Shown one piece after another: positions 9,163 to 17,756 of a DNA stretch of 64,000 bases; position 1 is the first letter of the stretch, and each line of letters begins with the position of its first letter. The translations under genes were made by a program, and so were the position numbers. The notes under the pieces were generated by a model that had not been told where the DNA came from, ran no database searches, and was given only the letters and a program-made list of their open reading frames with translations. Origin of the DNA: Gordonia terrae (GTDB taxonomy: Bacteria > Actinomycetota > Actinomycetes > Mycobacteriales > Mycobacteriaceae); the NCBI RefSeq assembly GCF_001698225.1, contig NZ_CP016594.1:4774001-4838000 (forward strand), read 5' to 3'.

Positions 9163-10724
9163 CGCAGCATTCATCGAAGACCACCTCGTCACCCGGCATG
9201 CCCGGCGCCGGACAGGACCTGTCCGTCCGGCGCCGGTGGGCGTCGGCCGCGGTGCTGTCGGCCAGCCTGCTGGTCATCACCGTCGATCTGACGATCCTCA
9301 ACGTCGCGCTGCCCGATCTGGCCGCCGACCTCCGCCCGACCGCCGATCAGCAGTTGTGGATCATCGACGCCTACTCGCTCGTCCTGGCCGGCCTGCTGCT
9401 CTCGATGAGCTCGCTCGCCGATCGGTGGGGCCGAAAGCGGATGCTGGTCACGGGCTTCGCGGTGTTCGGCGGCGCCTCGGCACTCGTGCTCCTGGCCGAT
9501 TCACCCGGAGCGGTGATCGCGGTGCGGGTGCTGCTGGGTGTCGGCGGCGCGATGATCATGCCGACCACACTGTCGCTGCTGCGCAGCATCTTCACCGACC
9601 CCGCCGAACGAGCCACCGCACTCGGGCTGTGGGCCGCGGTGTCGGGTCTGGGTGCGGCCATCGGCCCGATCGTCGGCGGCGTTCTGCTGGAGTACTTCTC
9701 GTGGCGCGCCGCGTTCCTGGTCAACGTTCCACTGATGGCCGTCGCCATCGTTGCCGCCCTGCTGATCCTGCCGGAGTCGAGGCATCCGCAGCCGGGCCGG
9801 TGGGATGCTGTCGGCGCATTGATGTCGATCGTCGGCATGGTGGCGCTCGTCTGGGCGATCAAGCGGTTCGCCAAGGAGGAGAGCCTCCTCGCACCGGCGG
9901 CCTGGTTGGCCCTGCTCGGCGCGATTCTCGTCCTGACCCTGTTCGTGCGGCGATGCCTGCGTCGCACCGAACCGCTCCTCGACGTCTCCCTCTTCCGCAG
10001 CCGGCCCTTCAGCGCCGGTGTCCTGGCAGCGCTCGGGTCGATGTTCGGACTGGCAGCGGCACTGCTGCTGCTGGCGCAATGGCTCCAGCTGGTCGAGGGC
10101 CACTCCCCGATCGCGGCCGGGATCCGGTTGCTGCCGGTGGCGGGAGCGGCGATCGTGTCCTCGATGATCGCCGCCCCGCTGTCCCGCCTGATCGGCGCGC
10201 GTGCCGTCGTGGCCGGCGGCATCGGCATCGCCGGTGTCGGCATGGCCCTGATGTCGCTCGGTTCCGACGGACTCGGTTACGGCACGGTCGCCGTCGCCCA
10301 GGTCCTCGTCGGCTTCGGCATCGGCTCGCTGGCGATCGCGTCGGCGATGATCATGGCCGGGACCCCGGATGCCAAGGCGGGCAACGCCGCTGCGCTGGAG
10401 GAGACCGCGTACGACCTCGGCAACGTGCTCGGCGTCGCCATCCTGGGCAGCGTCGCGTCGATCCTGTACCGGTCCACACTGACCGCCGAACCGATCCCCG
10501 GTGTACCGGATGAGGTGACCGATGCGGCCGCCGAATCCCTCGGCGCCGCGATGGGTCTCGCCGAGGCGGCCGGTGCGCCGGGCCTCGCGGAGCGGGCGGC
10601 GACCGCGTTCACCGACGCCATGCAGGAGACGAGCCTGATCGGCGGGCTCACGCTCGTCGCCGTCGCCGCGGCCGTCTTCGTGCTCGTGCCGCGCGGCACG
10701 GATGTCACGGCCGCGCAGCACTGA
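9159..10724 (+). CDS. MFS drug exporter, DHA2 (14-TMS) family
   Basis: The protein is 521 aa with about 14 hydrophobic segments, the size of DHA2 drug:H+ antiporters. Family motifs are visible: motif D1 near TVDLTILNVALPDL, WIIDAYSLVLAGLLL, motif A in LADRWGRKRMLVTG, and motif C in GLGAAIGPIVGGVLLE. It would expel hydrophobic or cationic compounds across the cytoplasmic membrane. It forms a two-gene operon with the preceding TetR regulator. Its stop is only 6 bases from the end of the convergent sulfur cluster. The actual substrate is unknown. Confidence 0.92.
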   Translation: MTQHSSKTTSSPGMPGAGQDLSVRRRWASAAVLSASLLVITVDLTILNVALPDLAADLRPTADQQLWIIDAYSLVLAGLLLSMSSLADRWGRKRMLVTGFAVFGGASALVLLADSPGAVIAVRVLLGVGGAMIMPTTLSLLRSIFTDPAERATALGLWAAVSGLGAAIGPIVGGVLLEYFSWRAAFLVNVPLMAVAIVAALLILPESRHPQPGRWDAVGALMSIVGMVALVWAIKRFAKEESLLAPAAWLALLGAILVLTLFVRRCLRRTEPLLDVSLFRSRPFSAGVLAALGSMFGLAAALLLLAQWLQLVEGHSPIAAGIRLLPVAGAAIVSSMIAAPLSRLIGARAVVAGGIGIAGVGMALMSLGSDGLGYGTVAVAQVLVGFGIGSLAIASAMIMAGTPDAKAGNAAALEETAYDLGNVLGVAILGSVASILYRSTLTAEPIPGVPDEVTDAAAESLGAAMGLAEAAGAPGLAERAATAFTDAMQETSLIGGLTLVAVAAAVFVLVPRGTDVTAAQH

Positions 10725-10730
10725 CGCCCG

Positions 10731-11657
10731 TCACGACGCGGTGACGACAGCCTCGGCCGAGGGGAGAACAGCCTCGCGCACCCGGACGGCCCGCGGGAGC
10801 AGACCGTTCGCGTGGAGGAGGTCGGCGGCACGCTGCTGCTCGTCGAGGAAGTCCTCCGTGACGGGCCCGATTCCGAACGGCCGGTTGCGGATGGCGGCTT
10901 CCCAGGCGTCGAGACTCGCGTCGCCACCCCGATCGACGACGTCCTGCACGAAGTACTCGGCCGCCTCTCGGGGATGATCGACGATCCACTGATCCGACTC
11001 ACGGAGCGCGTCGACGATGGCGGCCAGTTCCGCGGGATGCTGTTCGGCGAAGTCGCGTCGGGTGAACCACAGCGACGGGTGGCTGAACAGGCCCTCGGTG
11101 TCGATCAGAGTCCGGAGTTCGAGATCACGCTCGACGGCGGCCAGGCCGGGGTAGGCGCCGACCCAGGCGTCGATCGTGCCATTGCGGAACAGGTCGGCGC
11201 CATCGGTGACCGAGGTGTTGACGGGAATGATGTCGCGCCAGGTCAATCCGACCGAGTCGAGCGCGAACAGCAGCAGTGTCGTCTGCCACGAACCGTGGGC
11301 GATGCCCACCCGCTTGCCCTTCAGTGCGGTCACCGAGTCGATGTCCGAGTCGGCCTTCACGACGAGACGCCCGTTCTCGGTGCGCGGTCCGGACACCCCG
11401 ACGTAGACCAGGTCGCGCTCCTGCGCCAGACCGGTGATCGGCGGCGTGAAGCCCGTGCCGATGAAGTCGTATCCGCCCTCGGTGAACAGCCAATCCGAGT
11501 GCAGCGTGGGCAGGCCCGTGGTCGGGTCCGGCTCCGATGTGGCGGGCAGGCTGCGCAGATCGACCCACTCGACGTCGATGCGCTGCTCCAGGATGCCCCG
11601 GTGGCGGAGCACGAACAGGGAATTGTTGTGCGGGAAATAGCCGACTCGAACGGTCAT
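10731..11657 (-). CDS. Periplasmic-binding-protein-like (SsuA/NMT1 fold) protein lacking a signal peptide (308 aa)
   Basis: The fold is that of sulfonate/nitrate binding proteins: MTVRVGYFPHNNSLFVLRHR at the start, then YDFIGTGFTPPITGLAQ, LKGKRVGIAHGSWQT and DAWVGAYPGL. It starts directly at the mature sequence, with no signal peptide or lipobox, so it appears cytoplasmic. It contains no cysteine, unlike the DszB-like desulfinase in the same cluster, which shares the fold, so it cannot use that chemistry. The ATG at 11657 follows a GAGAGA. An intracellular ligand-binding or enzymatic role in the sulfur cluster is possible. A mis-annotated lipoprotein is unlikely because the upstream extension is not signal-like. 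Confidence 0.7.
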   Translation of the reverse strand: MTVRVGYFPHNNSLFVLRHRGILEQRIDVEWVDLRSLPATSEPDPTTGLPTLHSDWLFTEGGYDFIGTGFTPPITGLAQERDLVYVGVSGPRTENGRLVVKADSDIDSVTALKGKRVGIAHGSWQTTLLLFALDSVGLTWRDIIPVNTSVTDGADLFRNGTIDAWVGAYPGLAAVERDLELRTLIDTEGLFSHPSLWFTRRDFAEQHPAELAAIVDALRESDQWIVDHPREAAEYFVQDVVDRGGDASLDAWEAAIRNRPFGIGPVTEDFLDEQQRAADLLHANGLLPRAVRVREAVLPSAEAVVTAS

Positions 11658-11731
11658 TGTCTCTCTCGATTCCGGCAGCCTCGCGGCCGTCATTGTTGGT
11701 ATTCCTGGTGACTGCGATAGCGACCACACCC

Positions 11732-11835
11732 CTGCTCCCTGAGGTGCGAGGAGCGATAGCGACGAGCCTCGAAGGGCTGGCGAGGCGGGTCATCACGCCC
11801 TTCGTGGCTCGCTTCGCTCGCACCTCAGGGAGCAG
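11732..11835. repeat. 104-nt long imperfect palindrome (candidate mobile hairpin repeat)
   Basis: The outer arms 11732-11750 and 11817-11835 are perfect 19-nt inverted repeats. Further inward the halves continue to match imperfectly and rejoin at GAAGGGC (11771-11777) with GCCCTTC (11797-11803). The element fills the gap between the class II aldolase homologue and the binding-protein-like gene. It could fold as a large RNA hairpin that terminates or attenuates transcription. The size and symmetry suggest a dispersed repeat, but no second copy is in this window. Confidence 0.7.
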
Positions 11836-11892
11836 TGGTGGGTCACTTCTTCTCGGATGGGGGCATAGGGAGGCTCGCGCCTCAGGCAGGGG

Positions 11893-12609
11893 TCAGAGTT
11901 CGGGGATGAGGCCGCGCTCGCGTGCCTCGGACAGCAGACCGCTGCGCTTCCACTGGACCTCGAGGTTGGTGGGGTGGAACTCCGCCGACCCGCCGAGTCC
12001 TTCGGCGATCGCCTGGAACTGGGCGCCCTCCTCCAGCAGGACGATGAACTTCGCGGTGTCGAGCAGTCCCCGACGGCCGATCACGTTGGACCCGCCGTTG
12101 GCCTCGAAGATCGCGGCGAGGTGCGGATCCTCCTGGAGACGCTCGAGGATGAACTCCGACGCCGGCTGGTGACGATTGATGTGCGGCTTGATCTCCCGGG
12201 ACAGCGTCAGCCGCTGGGAGGCCGCGTACCGGATCGGGAGGGTCCGGTGGGTCTGCGCCCAGGCACCCAGCCAGGGCGTGTGAATGTGCACGACGGTCGT
12301 GATGTCCTCGTGGGCCCGGAACACCGGCGCGTACGATGTCACGAAACCCGCTGCGCCCGATCCGGACAGGATCTCCCCGTCGAAGGTCGCGACCACGGGG
12401 TGCACGGTCAGGTCGTCGGCCCAGGGACCCGGGTCGTTCAGTGCGACGGCGATCTCACGGCCGGGTACGCGTTCGACGAAGTTGGCGGTGCCGTTCGCCG
12501 ACACCGTCCCGGTGGTCCGGAAGACGTCGAACGCCTTCTGTGCGTGCTCGGTCGCCTCGGCGACGAATTCGGCGACCTCGCGGTCGAGGCCGGTTTCTAC
12601 GGTGGTCAT
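11893..12609 (-). CDS. Class II aldolase/adducin-family protein with altered metal site (238 aa)
   Basis: The overall layout is that of the class II aldolase/epimerase fold: SANGTANFVERVPG replaces the usual phosphate-binding GNIS loop region, and VVHIHTPWLGAW carries the paired zinc histidines. The third zinc histidine, normally in an N-H-G motif near the C-terminus, appears as ANGGSNVIG, so the His is Gly. The following helix LLDTAKFIVLLEEGAQ is conserved. It lies inside the minus-strand organosulfur cluster, 67 bases downstream of an SsuD-like gene. It may process a carbon skeleton after desulfurisation, or may have lost aldolase chemistry. Confidence 0.75.
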   Translation of the reverse strand: MTTVETGLDREVAEFVAEATEHAQKAFDVFRTTGTVSANGTANFVERVPGREIAVALNDPGPWADDLTVHPVVATFDGEILSGSGAAGFVTSYAPVFRAHEDITTVVHIHTPWLGAWAQTHRTLPIRYAASQRLTLSREIKPHINRHQPASEFILERLQEDPHLAAIFEANGGSNVIGRRGLLDTAKFIVLLEEGAQFQAIAEGLGGSAEFHPTNLEVQWKRSGLLSEARERGLIPEL

Positions 12610-12676
12610 GTCTCTCCTTGCGTCACATGGGTTGTCTGTCTTCGGCGATGGCGTGTGATAGAGAAAGCGCTGCTGC

Positions 12677-13849
12677 TCAGGCCACGCCCAGAGCGGAACC
12701 GGCGGTGTTCTCGGCGCGGCCGAGCCGCGATCGTCCCAGGAGCGGGAGGACCTCCTCGCCCACGCGGTAGGCCTCCTCGAGATGGGGGTTGCCCGCCAGG
12801 ATGAAGGCGTCGACGCCGAGATCGATCAGCTCGTCGAGCCGTTCGGCGACCTGCTCATAGCTGCCGACCAACCCGAACGCCGGGCCGCCGCGCATCAGGC
12901 TGAATCCGCACCACACGTTGGGCTGGACCTCGAGATCGGAATAGTGGGTGATGTTCTCGGGCACCCAGCCCTTGATCCGGCCCGCGCCGACGGAGTCGCC
13001 CTGCGCCTGGCGGTTCGCCGCCGCGCGGTCGACGTGCTGCCAGCCCTCGGCGATCTCCGCCCACGCCGCCTCGGCGGTGTGCCGGGCGAGCACGTCGATG
13101 CGGACGGCGAACCGCGGACGCCGTCCCAGCCGCGCCGCGTGCTCGCGTACCCCGTCGAACTTGGCACGCAGATCCGCGAAGGGTTCGAGCCAGGACAGGT
13201 AGTAATCGGCGTGGCTGCCCGCGGCGTTGACCGCGGCGCCGGACGACCCGGAGAAGTAGATCTCCGGAAACGGTGTCTCGGCGAGTTGTGGTGGCAGCAC
13301 CGCACCCTCGGTGGCGAAGAAGTCGCCGTCGTAGTCGAACGGCTCACTCCCCCATACGCCCTTGAGGACGTCGAGGAACTCGCTGGTCCGGCGATAGCGG
13401 TCGTCGTGGGCGACCTTGTCACCCCACCACAGCTGCGCCGGGCCGCCGCCCCCGCTGATGATGTTGTAGACGAGGCGTCCTCCAGTCGCGCGCTGCAGGC
13501 TGGCCGACATCCGGGCGGCCTGCAGCGGATGCAGGAACCCCGGCTGGAACGCGACCATGAACCGGTATGTGCTGGTCTCTCGGGCCAGCGCCGCAGCAGC
13601 CGCCCACGGATCGTCGGTCCCGGGGAACGACGGGAGCAACCCGCCGACGAAGCCGGCGCTCTCCGAGGCCTTGGCCACGGCCGCCATGTGGTCGATGTAG
13701 CTGTACGAGTCACGTTCTCCCGCACGGATCGCCGGCGTCAGGTTGCCCGGCTGGACGCCGCGCCAGTCGCCCCGGTTGAGCCGGCGCGGCGTGCGCAGGG
13801 TGGCATGGTCGCCACCCATGCCTATCCGCCAGTAGAAGTCGATGGTCAT
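12677..13849 (-). CDS. LLM-class flavin-dependent monooxygenase, SsuD-like (390 aa)
   Basis: This is a bacterial luciferase-family TIM-barrel enzyme similar to alkanesulfonate monooxygenase SsuD: DFYWRIGMGGDHATLR, FMVAFQPGFLHPLQAARMSA, GRLVYNIISGGGGPAQLWWG and FPEIYFSGSSGAAV are typical. Such enzymes use FMNH2 from a separate reductase and O2 to cleave C-S bonds in organosulfonates. The start at ATG 13849 gives a standard N-terminus. A second luciferase-family gene lies immediately upstream. No flavin reductase gene is present in the cluster, so FMNH2 must come from elsewhere. Its exact substrate is unknown. Confidence 0.88.
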   Translation of the reverse strand: MTIDFYWRIGMGGDHATLRTPRRLNRGDWRGVQPGNLTPAIRAGERDSYSYIDHMAAVAKASESAGFVGGLLPSFPGTDDPWAAAAALARETSTYRFMVAFQPGFLHPLQAARMSASLQRATGGRLVYNIISGGGGPAQLWWGDKVAHDDRYRRTSEFLDVLKGVWGSEPFDYDGDFFATEGAVLPPQLAETPFPEIYFSGSSGAAVNAAGSHADYYLSWLEPFADLRAKFDGVREHAARLGRRPRFAVRIDVLARHTAEAAWAEIAEGWQHVDRAAANRQAQGDSVGAGRIKGWVPENITHYSDLEVQPNVWCGFSLMRGGPAFGLVGSYEQVAERLDELIDLGVDAFILAGNPHLEEAYRVGEEVLPLLGRSRLGRAENTAGSALGVA

Positions 13850-13892
13850 GGGTCTCCGCTCGTCGATGGGAAACGGGTCGGTCAGGGAACGG

Positions 13893-14984
13893 TCAGGACA
13901 AGACGCGGTTTCGTTCGTCCGCCCGGAAGAGGAGGTGCTCGGTGTTGCGATTGAGTTCCTCGATGTTCGGTATGCCGGACAGGACGAACCGCTGGAAACC
14001 CTGCTCGGACAGTCCGACGATCCGTTGCGCGACATCGTCGTACGAGCCGACCAGACCGATCGGGTGGCGGTGGCCGATCCGGTCGAACCCGGCGAACGTG
14101 AGGTCGTCGACCCAGAGATCCTCGGCGCGGATGTCGGCGTCCGCGCCGTAGGCGTCACGCCATTGACGGCGCAGGCGTTGCACCGCCTCGTCTTTCGTCG
14201 CGCGTGCGATCACCGGTAGGTAGAGGCCCGCCTCGACGGTCCGTCCGAGTGCGGCCGCCCGTTCGGAGAGCGATCCGATCGCGGGTGCCGCGCCGGTCGA
14301 GGACAGTTCGAACAGATGGATGTCGCCGTGCCTGGCCGACAGCGCGAGCGCGTCGTCGCTCTCCCCGGTCAGGCGGACGGTCGGGAATCGATGGCCGTGC
14401 ACCGACCGGTCGAGCCCGCCGTCGATGACCTCGTAGAACTCGCCCGCGTGGTTGAACTCGCCACCGTCGAAACCACCCTGGCGTCCTCCGGCCCCGTCCC
14501 ACACCCCTTTCGCCACGGTCAGGAATTCGTCCGCTCGGCGGTAGCGCGCGGTTTCCGTCAGTCGATCTCCGCGAGCCCGGTTGTCCGCGGCGTCGGTCAC
14601 CACGCGCACCTGCCACTGCAGCCGGTCGTCGGAGTTCCGCTGCAGGGTCGCCGACACCTTCGCCGCGTAGACGGGTGTCCCGAAACCGGGATGGAACTCG
14701 ACGGCGACGCGCGCATGTCGCGTGCGTCGCAACGCGATACCCGCCAGGATCCACGATTCCTCTCCGGCGGGGTCGTACGGGGCGATCACCGAGTCGTAGC
14801 CTGCGGTGTCGATCGCGGTGATCACCTGCTCGGTCGGATCGAACGGATCCCACCGGCCACCCGTTCGCAGGTCGGTGGCCACCGCGGATCCGGGCGTGGG
14901 CGCCCAGCCACCGCGGTGCCTCCCGACGGAGCCGACGTGCCTGCTGTCGCCGCGAGTCGGCACCTCCCATTCGAACGCGACCAT
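13893..14984 (-). CDS. LLM-class flavin-dependent monooxygenase, divergent SsuD-like (363 aa)
   Basis: This second luciferase-family enzyme shows family segments HARVAVEFHPGFGTPVYAAK, RYRRADEFLTVAKGVWDG, GEFYEVIDGGL and FPTVRLTGESDDAL. It is clearly diverged from its neighbour and has a shortened N-terminal strand region (FEWEVPTRGDSRHVGSVG). Its ATG overlaps the stop of the DszB-like gene (TGATG at 14982-14986), so the two are translationally coupled; a GTG 3 bases earlier is an alternative start. Coupling to a desulfinase suggests that it makes or precedes a sulfinate, as DszA does for DszB, although it is not a close DszA homologue. Confidence 0.85.
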   Translation of the reverse strand: MVAFEWEVPTRGDSRHVGSVGRHRGGWAPTPGSAVATDLRTGGRWDPFDPTEQVITAIDTAGYDSVIAPYDPAGEESWILAGIALRRTRHARVAVEFHPGFGTPVYAAKVSATLQRNSDDRLQWQVRVVTDAADNRARGDRLTETARYRRADEFLTVAKGVWDGAGGRQGGFDGGEFNHAGEFYEVIDGGLDRSVHGHRFPTVRLTGESDDALALSARHGDIHLFELSSTGAAPAIGSLSERAAALGRTVEAGLYLPVIARATKDEAVQRLRRQWRDAYGADADIRAEDLWVDDLTFAGFDRIGHRHPIGLVGSYDDVAQRIVGLSEQGFQRFVLSGIPNIEELNRNTEHLLFRADERNRVLS

Positions 14985-16084
14985 CACGCTTCTCCGGAGA
15001 TCTCTGAGATGGGTGTGGCCCCACCGATCTCGGCGCGCGCACGCCGCAGTGGCTCGACGTCGACCCAGCTCTCGATGTCGAAGTCGGCGGGCAGGAAACC
15101 ATAGGTGTAGAGGAAGCGCTTCTGGACTCCCAGCAGATCCAGCCGCTCCTCGGAGAGCGATGGGTGTAACGAGGTGTGGAAGCCGTCGCCATACGCCGCC
15201 GCGACGCCTTCTGGCCCCGAGAACGTCTCCTGCGCAAGCACTTCACGGACCGTTCCGAGATTTCCGGCCGCCCAGTCGGCCGCACGGAGGCTGGCGGCGA
15301 GGAAACCGACGACGACCTCGGGATGATCCTGCAGCAGCGACTCGTGGACGGTGATCGGCCGCGGCGTACCGTTGTTGACCCGCGACCGCCTCGACTCGGT
15401 CGAATCGAGGTCGACGAGGACCCGCAGACCGTGCTCGGCGGCGGCCTCAGCGGCCCGGGCACCCTTCACGTAGATGGCGTCGACGTCACCGTTGAGCAGT
15501 TCCGGGAAACCGGACGGCACCGATCGCAACCGAGCCGCTTCCTCGGTGCGTACGCGTGGTTCCCAGTTGCCGGCCGTCTCGACGACGATCACGTCGCCGA
15601 ACGAGAGTCCGGCGAGTGCCAGCGCGGAAGCGAAGCCGTGCAACGACATCGCGCGCGGAAAGCTGCGTGCCTGGTCGACCGCCCACGCGGGAACACCGAC
15701 TCGTCTACCGCGGAGCCCGGCGGCATCGTCGATGTCGGAGTCGGGTCCCACCAGAATCGACTGCGACTCGTCGATCCAGGTCAGTCCGATCAGACGTGTC
15801 GGCGAACCCGAGGCGCGGGCGACGATCGCCGGCACGTTGCCGCCTTCGCGGATCAGGCCCGACAGCTGATGATCGAAGTGGCGGGGCGCGAGTTCGGCGC
15901 CCGCGTCCTGGAGGATCGAGAATCGCAGGCCCGCAGCCGATGCCGGCTCGCCGAGCCAACCCAGGCTGTTGGCCAGACCACTGGCGGTGGGGACCGGGCA
16001 CCGGGTGTACCAGACGGTGTCGGCATCGGTAGCGCCCGCCGGGGTGGTCGCGGTGTCGATGGGAGTCACGCTGTCGATGGTCAT
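14984..16084 (-). CDS. DszB-like sulfinate desulfinase (366 aa)
   Basis: This protein resembles 2'-hydroxybiphenyl-2-sulfinate desulfinase DszB, which releases sulfite from an aromatic sulfinate. The catalytic triad known for DszB (Cys27, His60, Arg70) has clear counterparts: WYTRCPVPTA (Cys29), RHFDH (His69) and LIREGGNVP (Arg79), with the same 10-residue His-Arg spacing. DAIYVKGARAAEAA matches a later DszB segment. There is no signal peptide, so it is cytoplasmic. I use ATG 16084, behind GAGG overlapping the ssuB-like stop. DszA- and DszC-type genes are absent; it is paired with two SsuD-like monooxygenases and an importer. A non-dibenzothiophene sulfinate substrate is likely. Confidence 0.82.
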   Translation of the reverse strand: MTIDSVTPIDTATTPAGATDADTVWYTRCPVPTASGLANSLGWLGEPASAAGLRFSILQDAGAELAPRHFDHQLSGLIREGGNVPAIVARASGSPTRLIGLTWIDESQSILVGPDSDIDDAAGLRGRRVGVPAWAVDQARSFPRAMSLHGFASALALAGLSFGDVIVVETAGNWEPRVRTEEAARLRSVPSGFPELLNGDVDAIYVKGARAAEAAAEHGLRVLVDLDSTESRRSRVNNGTPRPITVHESLLQDHPEVVVGFLAASLRAADWAAGNLGTVREVLAQETFSGPEGVAAAYGDGFHTSLHPSLSEERLDLLGVQKRFLYTYGFLPADFDIESWVDVEPLRRARAEIGGATPISEISGEA

Positions 16085-16092
16085 GATGTTCC

Positions 16093-16890
16093 TCAACTCT
16101 CGGTGTCGGGATGTATGCGGCCGACGCCGAGTTCGCGGAGGAACTCGGCGCGGTAGCGGAGCGATTCGGGGTCGGAGCGGTCACGTGGGCGGGGCAGGTC
16201 GATGTCCTCGTCGACGCCGAAGGTGCCGTGCGACAGGATGATCACGCGGTCGGCCAGCCGGACCGCCTCGTCGACATCGTGGGTCACGAGAAGCACCGCG
16301 GGCTGGTGTCGGGCCACCAGGTCGCCGACCAGGTCCTGCATCTGGAGCCGGGTGAGGGCGTCGAGTGCCGCGAACGGTTCGTCGAGCAGCAGCAGTTCCG
16401 GTTCGCGGACGAGAGCCCGGGCCAGCGCGACACGCTGCGCCTCACCGCCGGACAGAGTCGCCGGCCAGGCGTCGGCCTTGTCCGCGAGGTTGACCTCCGC
16501 CAGCGCGGCCCGACCGCGGTCCTTGGTGCTCTTGCCACCACGCTGACCGATGGTCACGTTGGCCAGCGCCCGCTTCGAGGGCACCAGCCTCGGCTCCTGG
16601 TAGACCGTCGTGCGTGCTGCGGGGACGAGGATCTCGCCGGAGTCGGGCTCTTCGAGGCCGGTCAGCAACCGCAGCAGCGTCGTCTTCCCGGTTCCCGATG
16701 GACCGAGCAGCACCACGAACTCGCCGCGCCTGATGGTCAGGTCGACCGAGTGCAGCACGGTCTTCGGTCCGAAGGTCTTGGTCACTCCGGTCAGCGAGAC
16801 CGCAACCGGTTGGCCCGCACGACGTTCGCGCGCGGTGACCTGCGTCGGCTGCCGTTCGAGGAGTGGGGGCAGCGGAGCCTCCGGGCTCAT
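16093..16890 (-). CDS. ABC transporter ATP-binding protein, SsuB-like
   Basis: This is the ATPase of an aliphatic sulfonate/nitrate/taurine-type importer. Walker A is LLGPSGTGKTTLLR, the Q-loop is TVYQEPRLVP, the signature is ATLSGGEAQR, Walker B is LLLLDEPFAALD and the H-loop is LLVTHDVDEA. The start at ATG 16890 overlaps the permease stop by 4 bases. The C-terminus carries a tail that includes RDRSDPESLRYRAEFL, as in SsuB homologues. It would energise uptake through the adjacent permease, with substrate delivered by the lipoprotein at 17753-18790. Confidence 0.9.
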   Translation of the reverse strand: MSPEAPLPPLLERQPTQVTARERRAGQPVAVSLTGVTKTFGPKTVLHSVDLTIRRGEFVVLLGPSGTGKTTLLRLLTGLEEPDSGEILVPAARTTVYQEPRLVPSKRALANVTIGQRGGKSTKDRGRAALAEVNLADKADAWPATLSGGEAQRVALARALVREPELLLLDEPFAALDALTRLQMQDLVGDLVARHQPAVLLVTHDVDEAVRLADRVIILSHGTFGVDEDIDLPRPRDRSDPESLRYRAEFLRELGVGRIHPDTES

Positions 16891-17756
16891 CGGACGGTCA
16901 CCCCCGCCCGCCACGGCATCGAGTACTTCTCGAGGATGCGGACGATCAGGTCGAAGATCAGGCCGAGGATGGCGTACAGCACCACGCACAGGATCATGTA
17001 GTCGGTGCGGTTGTACTCCTGCGCCAGACTCACCAGATAACCGATGCCCTCTCGGGTGCCGACCTGCTCGGCGGCGATGAGTCCGGTGATCGAGATCGAC
17101 AGGCAGATCCGGAGTGCCATCAGGATTCCCGGCAGCGCCGCCGGGATGATCACGCCGAGGATCAGACGGCCCCCGGTGAGCCCGAAACCCTGTGCCGCCT
17201 CGATCATCTTGCGGTCGACGTTGCGGACCCCGAGGTAGCTGTAGGCGTACATCGGCGACACCGTGGCGATGGCGATCAGCAGCACCTTGAAGGTGTTGTC
17301 GATGCCGAACCAGGCGATGAACAGGGGTACCAGCGCGAGGAACGGGATGGCCCGGTTGATCTGCATCGTCGAGTCGATGAGTTCCTCACCGAGGGTGTAC
17401 AGGCCTGCGAGCACCCCGAGGATCAACCCGACGCCGACGCCCAGACCGACACCGAGCGCAGCGCGCTCCAGCGACGCCAGCGCGAAGTCGATGAGCTGAC
17501 CGGTGCGGTAGAGCTCGACGAACGCGTCGAACACCGCCCCGGGTGAGGCCAGCACCGACGGTGAGATCGTGCCGGTGGCGGTGCCGATCCACCAGACGGC
17601 CACGATGACCCCGGGCACCAGGAACCGCAGCGGCAGCGAGAGCCAGACGGGCCGGCTGCGTTGCTTCCGAGTCCGGGGGGTCTCCAGACCTATCCGTGAC
17701 ACCCGCTGCGATGCAGCGTCTCCCGCGGTGGACTTCGCGACCGTTGCCGAGGTCAC
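16887..17756 (-). CDS. ABC transporter permease, SsuC-like
   Basis: This 289-aa integral membrane protein has about six hydrophobic spans. The EAA loop is visible as MIEAAQGFGLTGGRLILGV, the coupling helix that contacts the ATPase. VWWIGTATGTISPSVLASP near the N-terminus is the usual periplasmic entry of SsuC/TauC permeases. It overlaps both its neighbours by 4 bases (binding protein upstream, ATPase downstream), giving a tightly coupled binding protein-permease-ATPase operon. Confidence 0.9.
   Translation of the reverse strand: MTSATVAKSTAGDAASQRVSRIGLETPRTRKQRSRPVWLSLPLRFLVPGVIVAVWWIGTATGTISPSVLASPGAVFDAFVELYRTGQLIDFALASLERAALGVGLGVGVGLILGVLAGLYTLGEELIDSTMQINRAIPFLALVPLFIAWFGIDNTFKVLLIAIATVSPMYAYSYLGVRNVDRKMIEAAQGFGLTGGRLILGVIIPAALPGILMALRICLSISITGLIAAEQVGTREGIGYLVSLAQEYNRTDYMILCVVLYAILGLIFDLIVRILEKYSMPWRAGVTVR

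Noticed and set aside
9236..10513. Alternate-frame ORF overlapping the MFS transporter
   Set aside because: It is an Arg-rich shadow frame; the real frame has 14 membrane spans and DHA2 motifs.
12677..14984. The two monooxygenases as DszA and DszC
   Set aside because: Their motifs are SsuD-like luciferase-family ones. DszC is an acyl-CoA-dehydrogenase-like flavoprotein and DszA is a longer NtaA-type enzyme; neither is resembled here.
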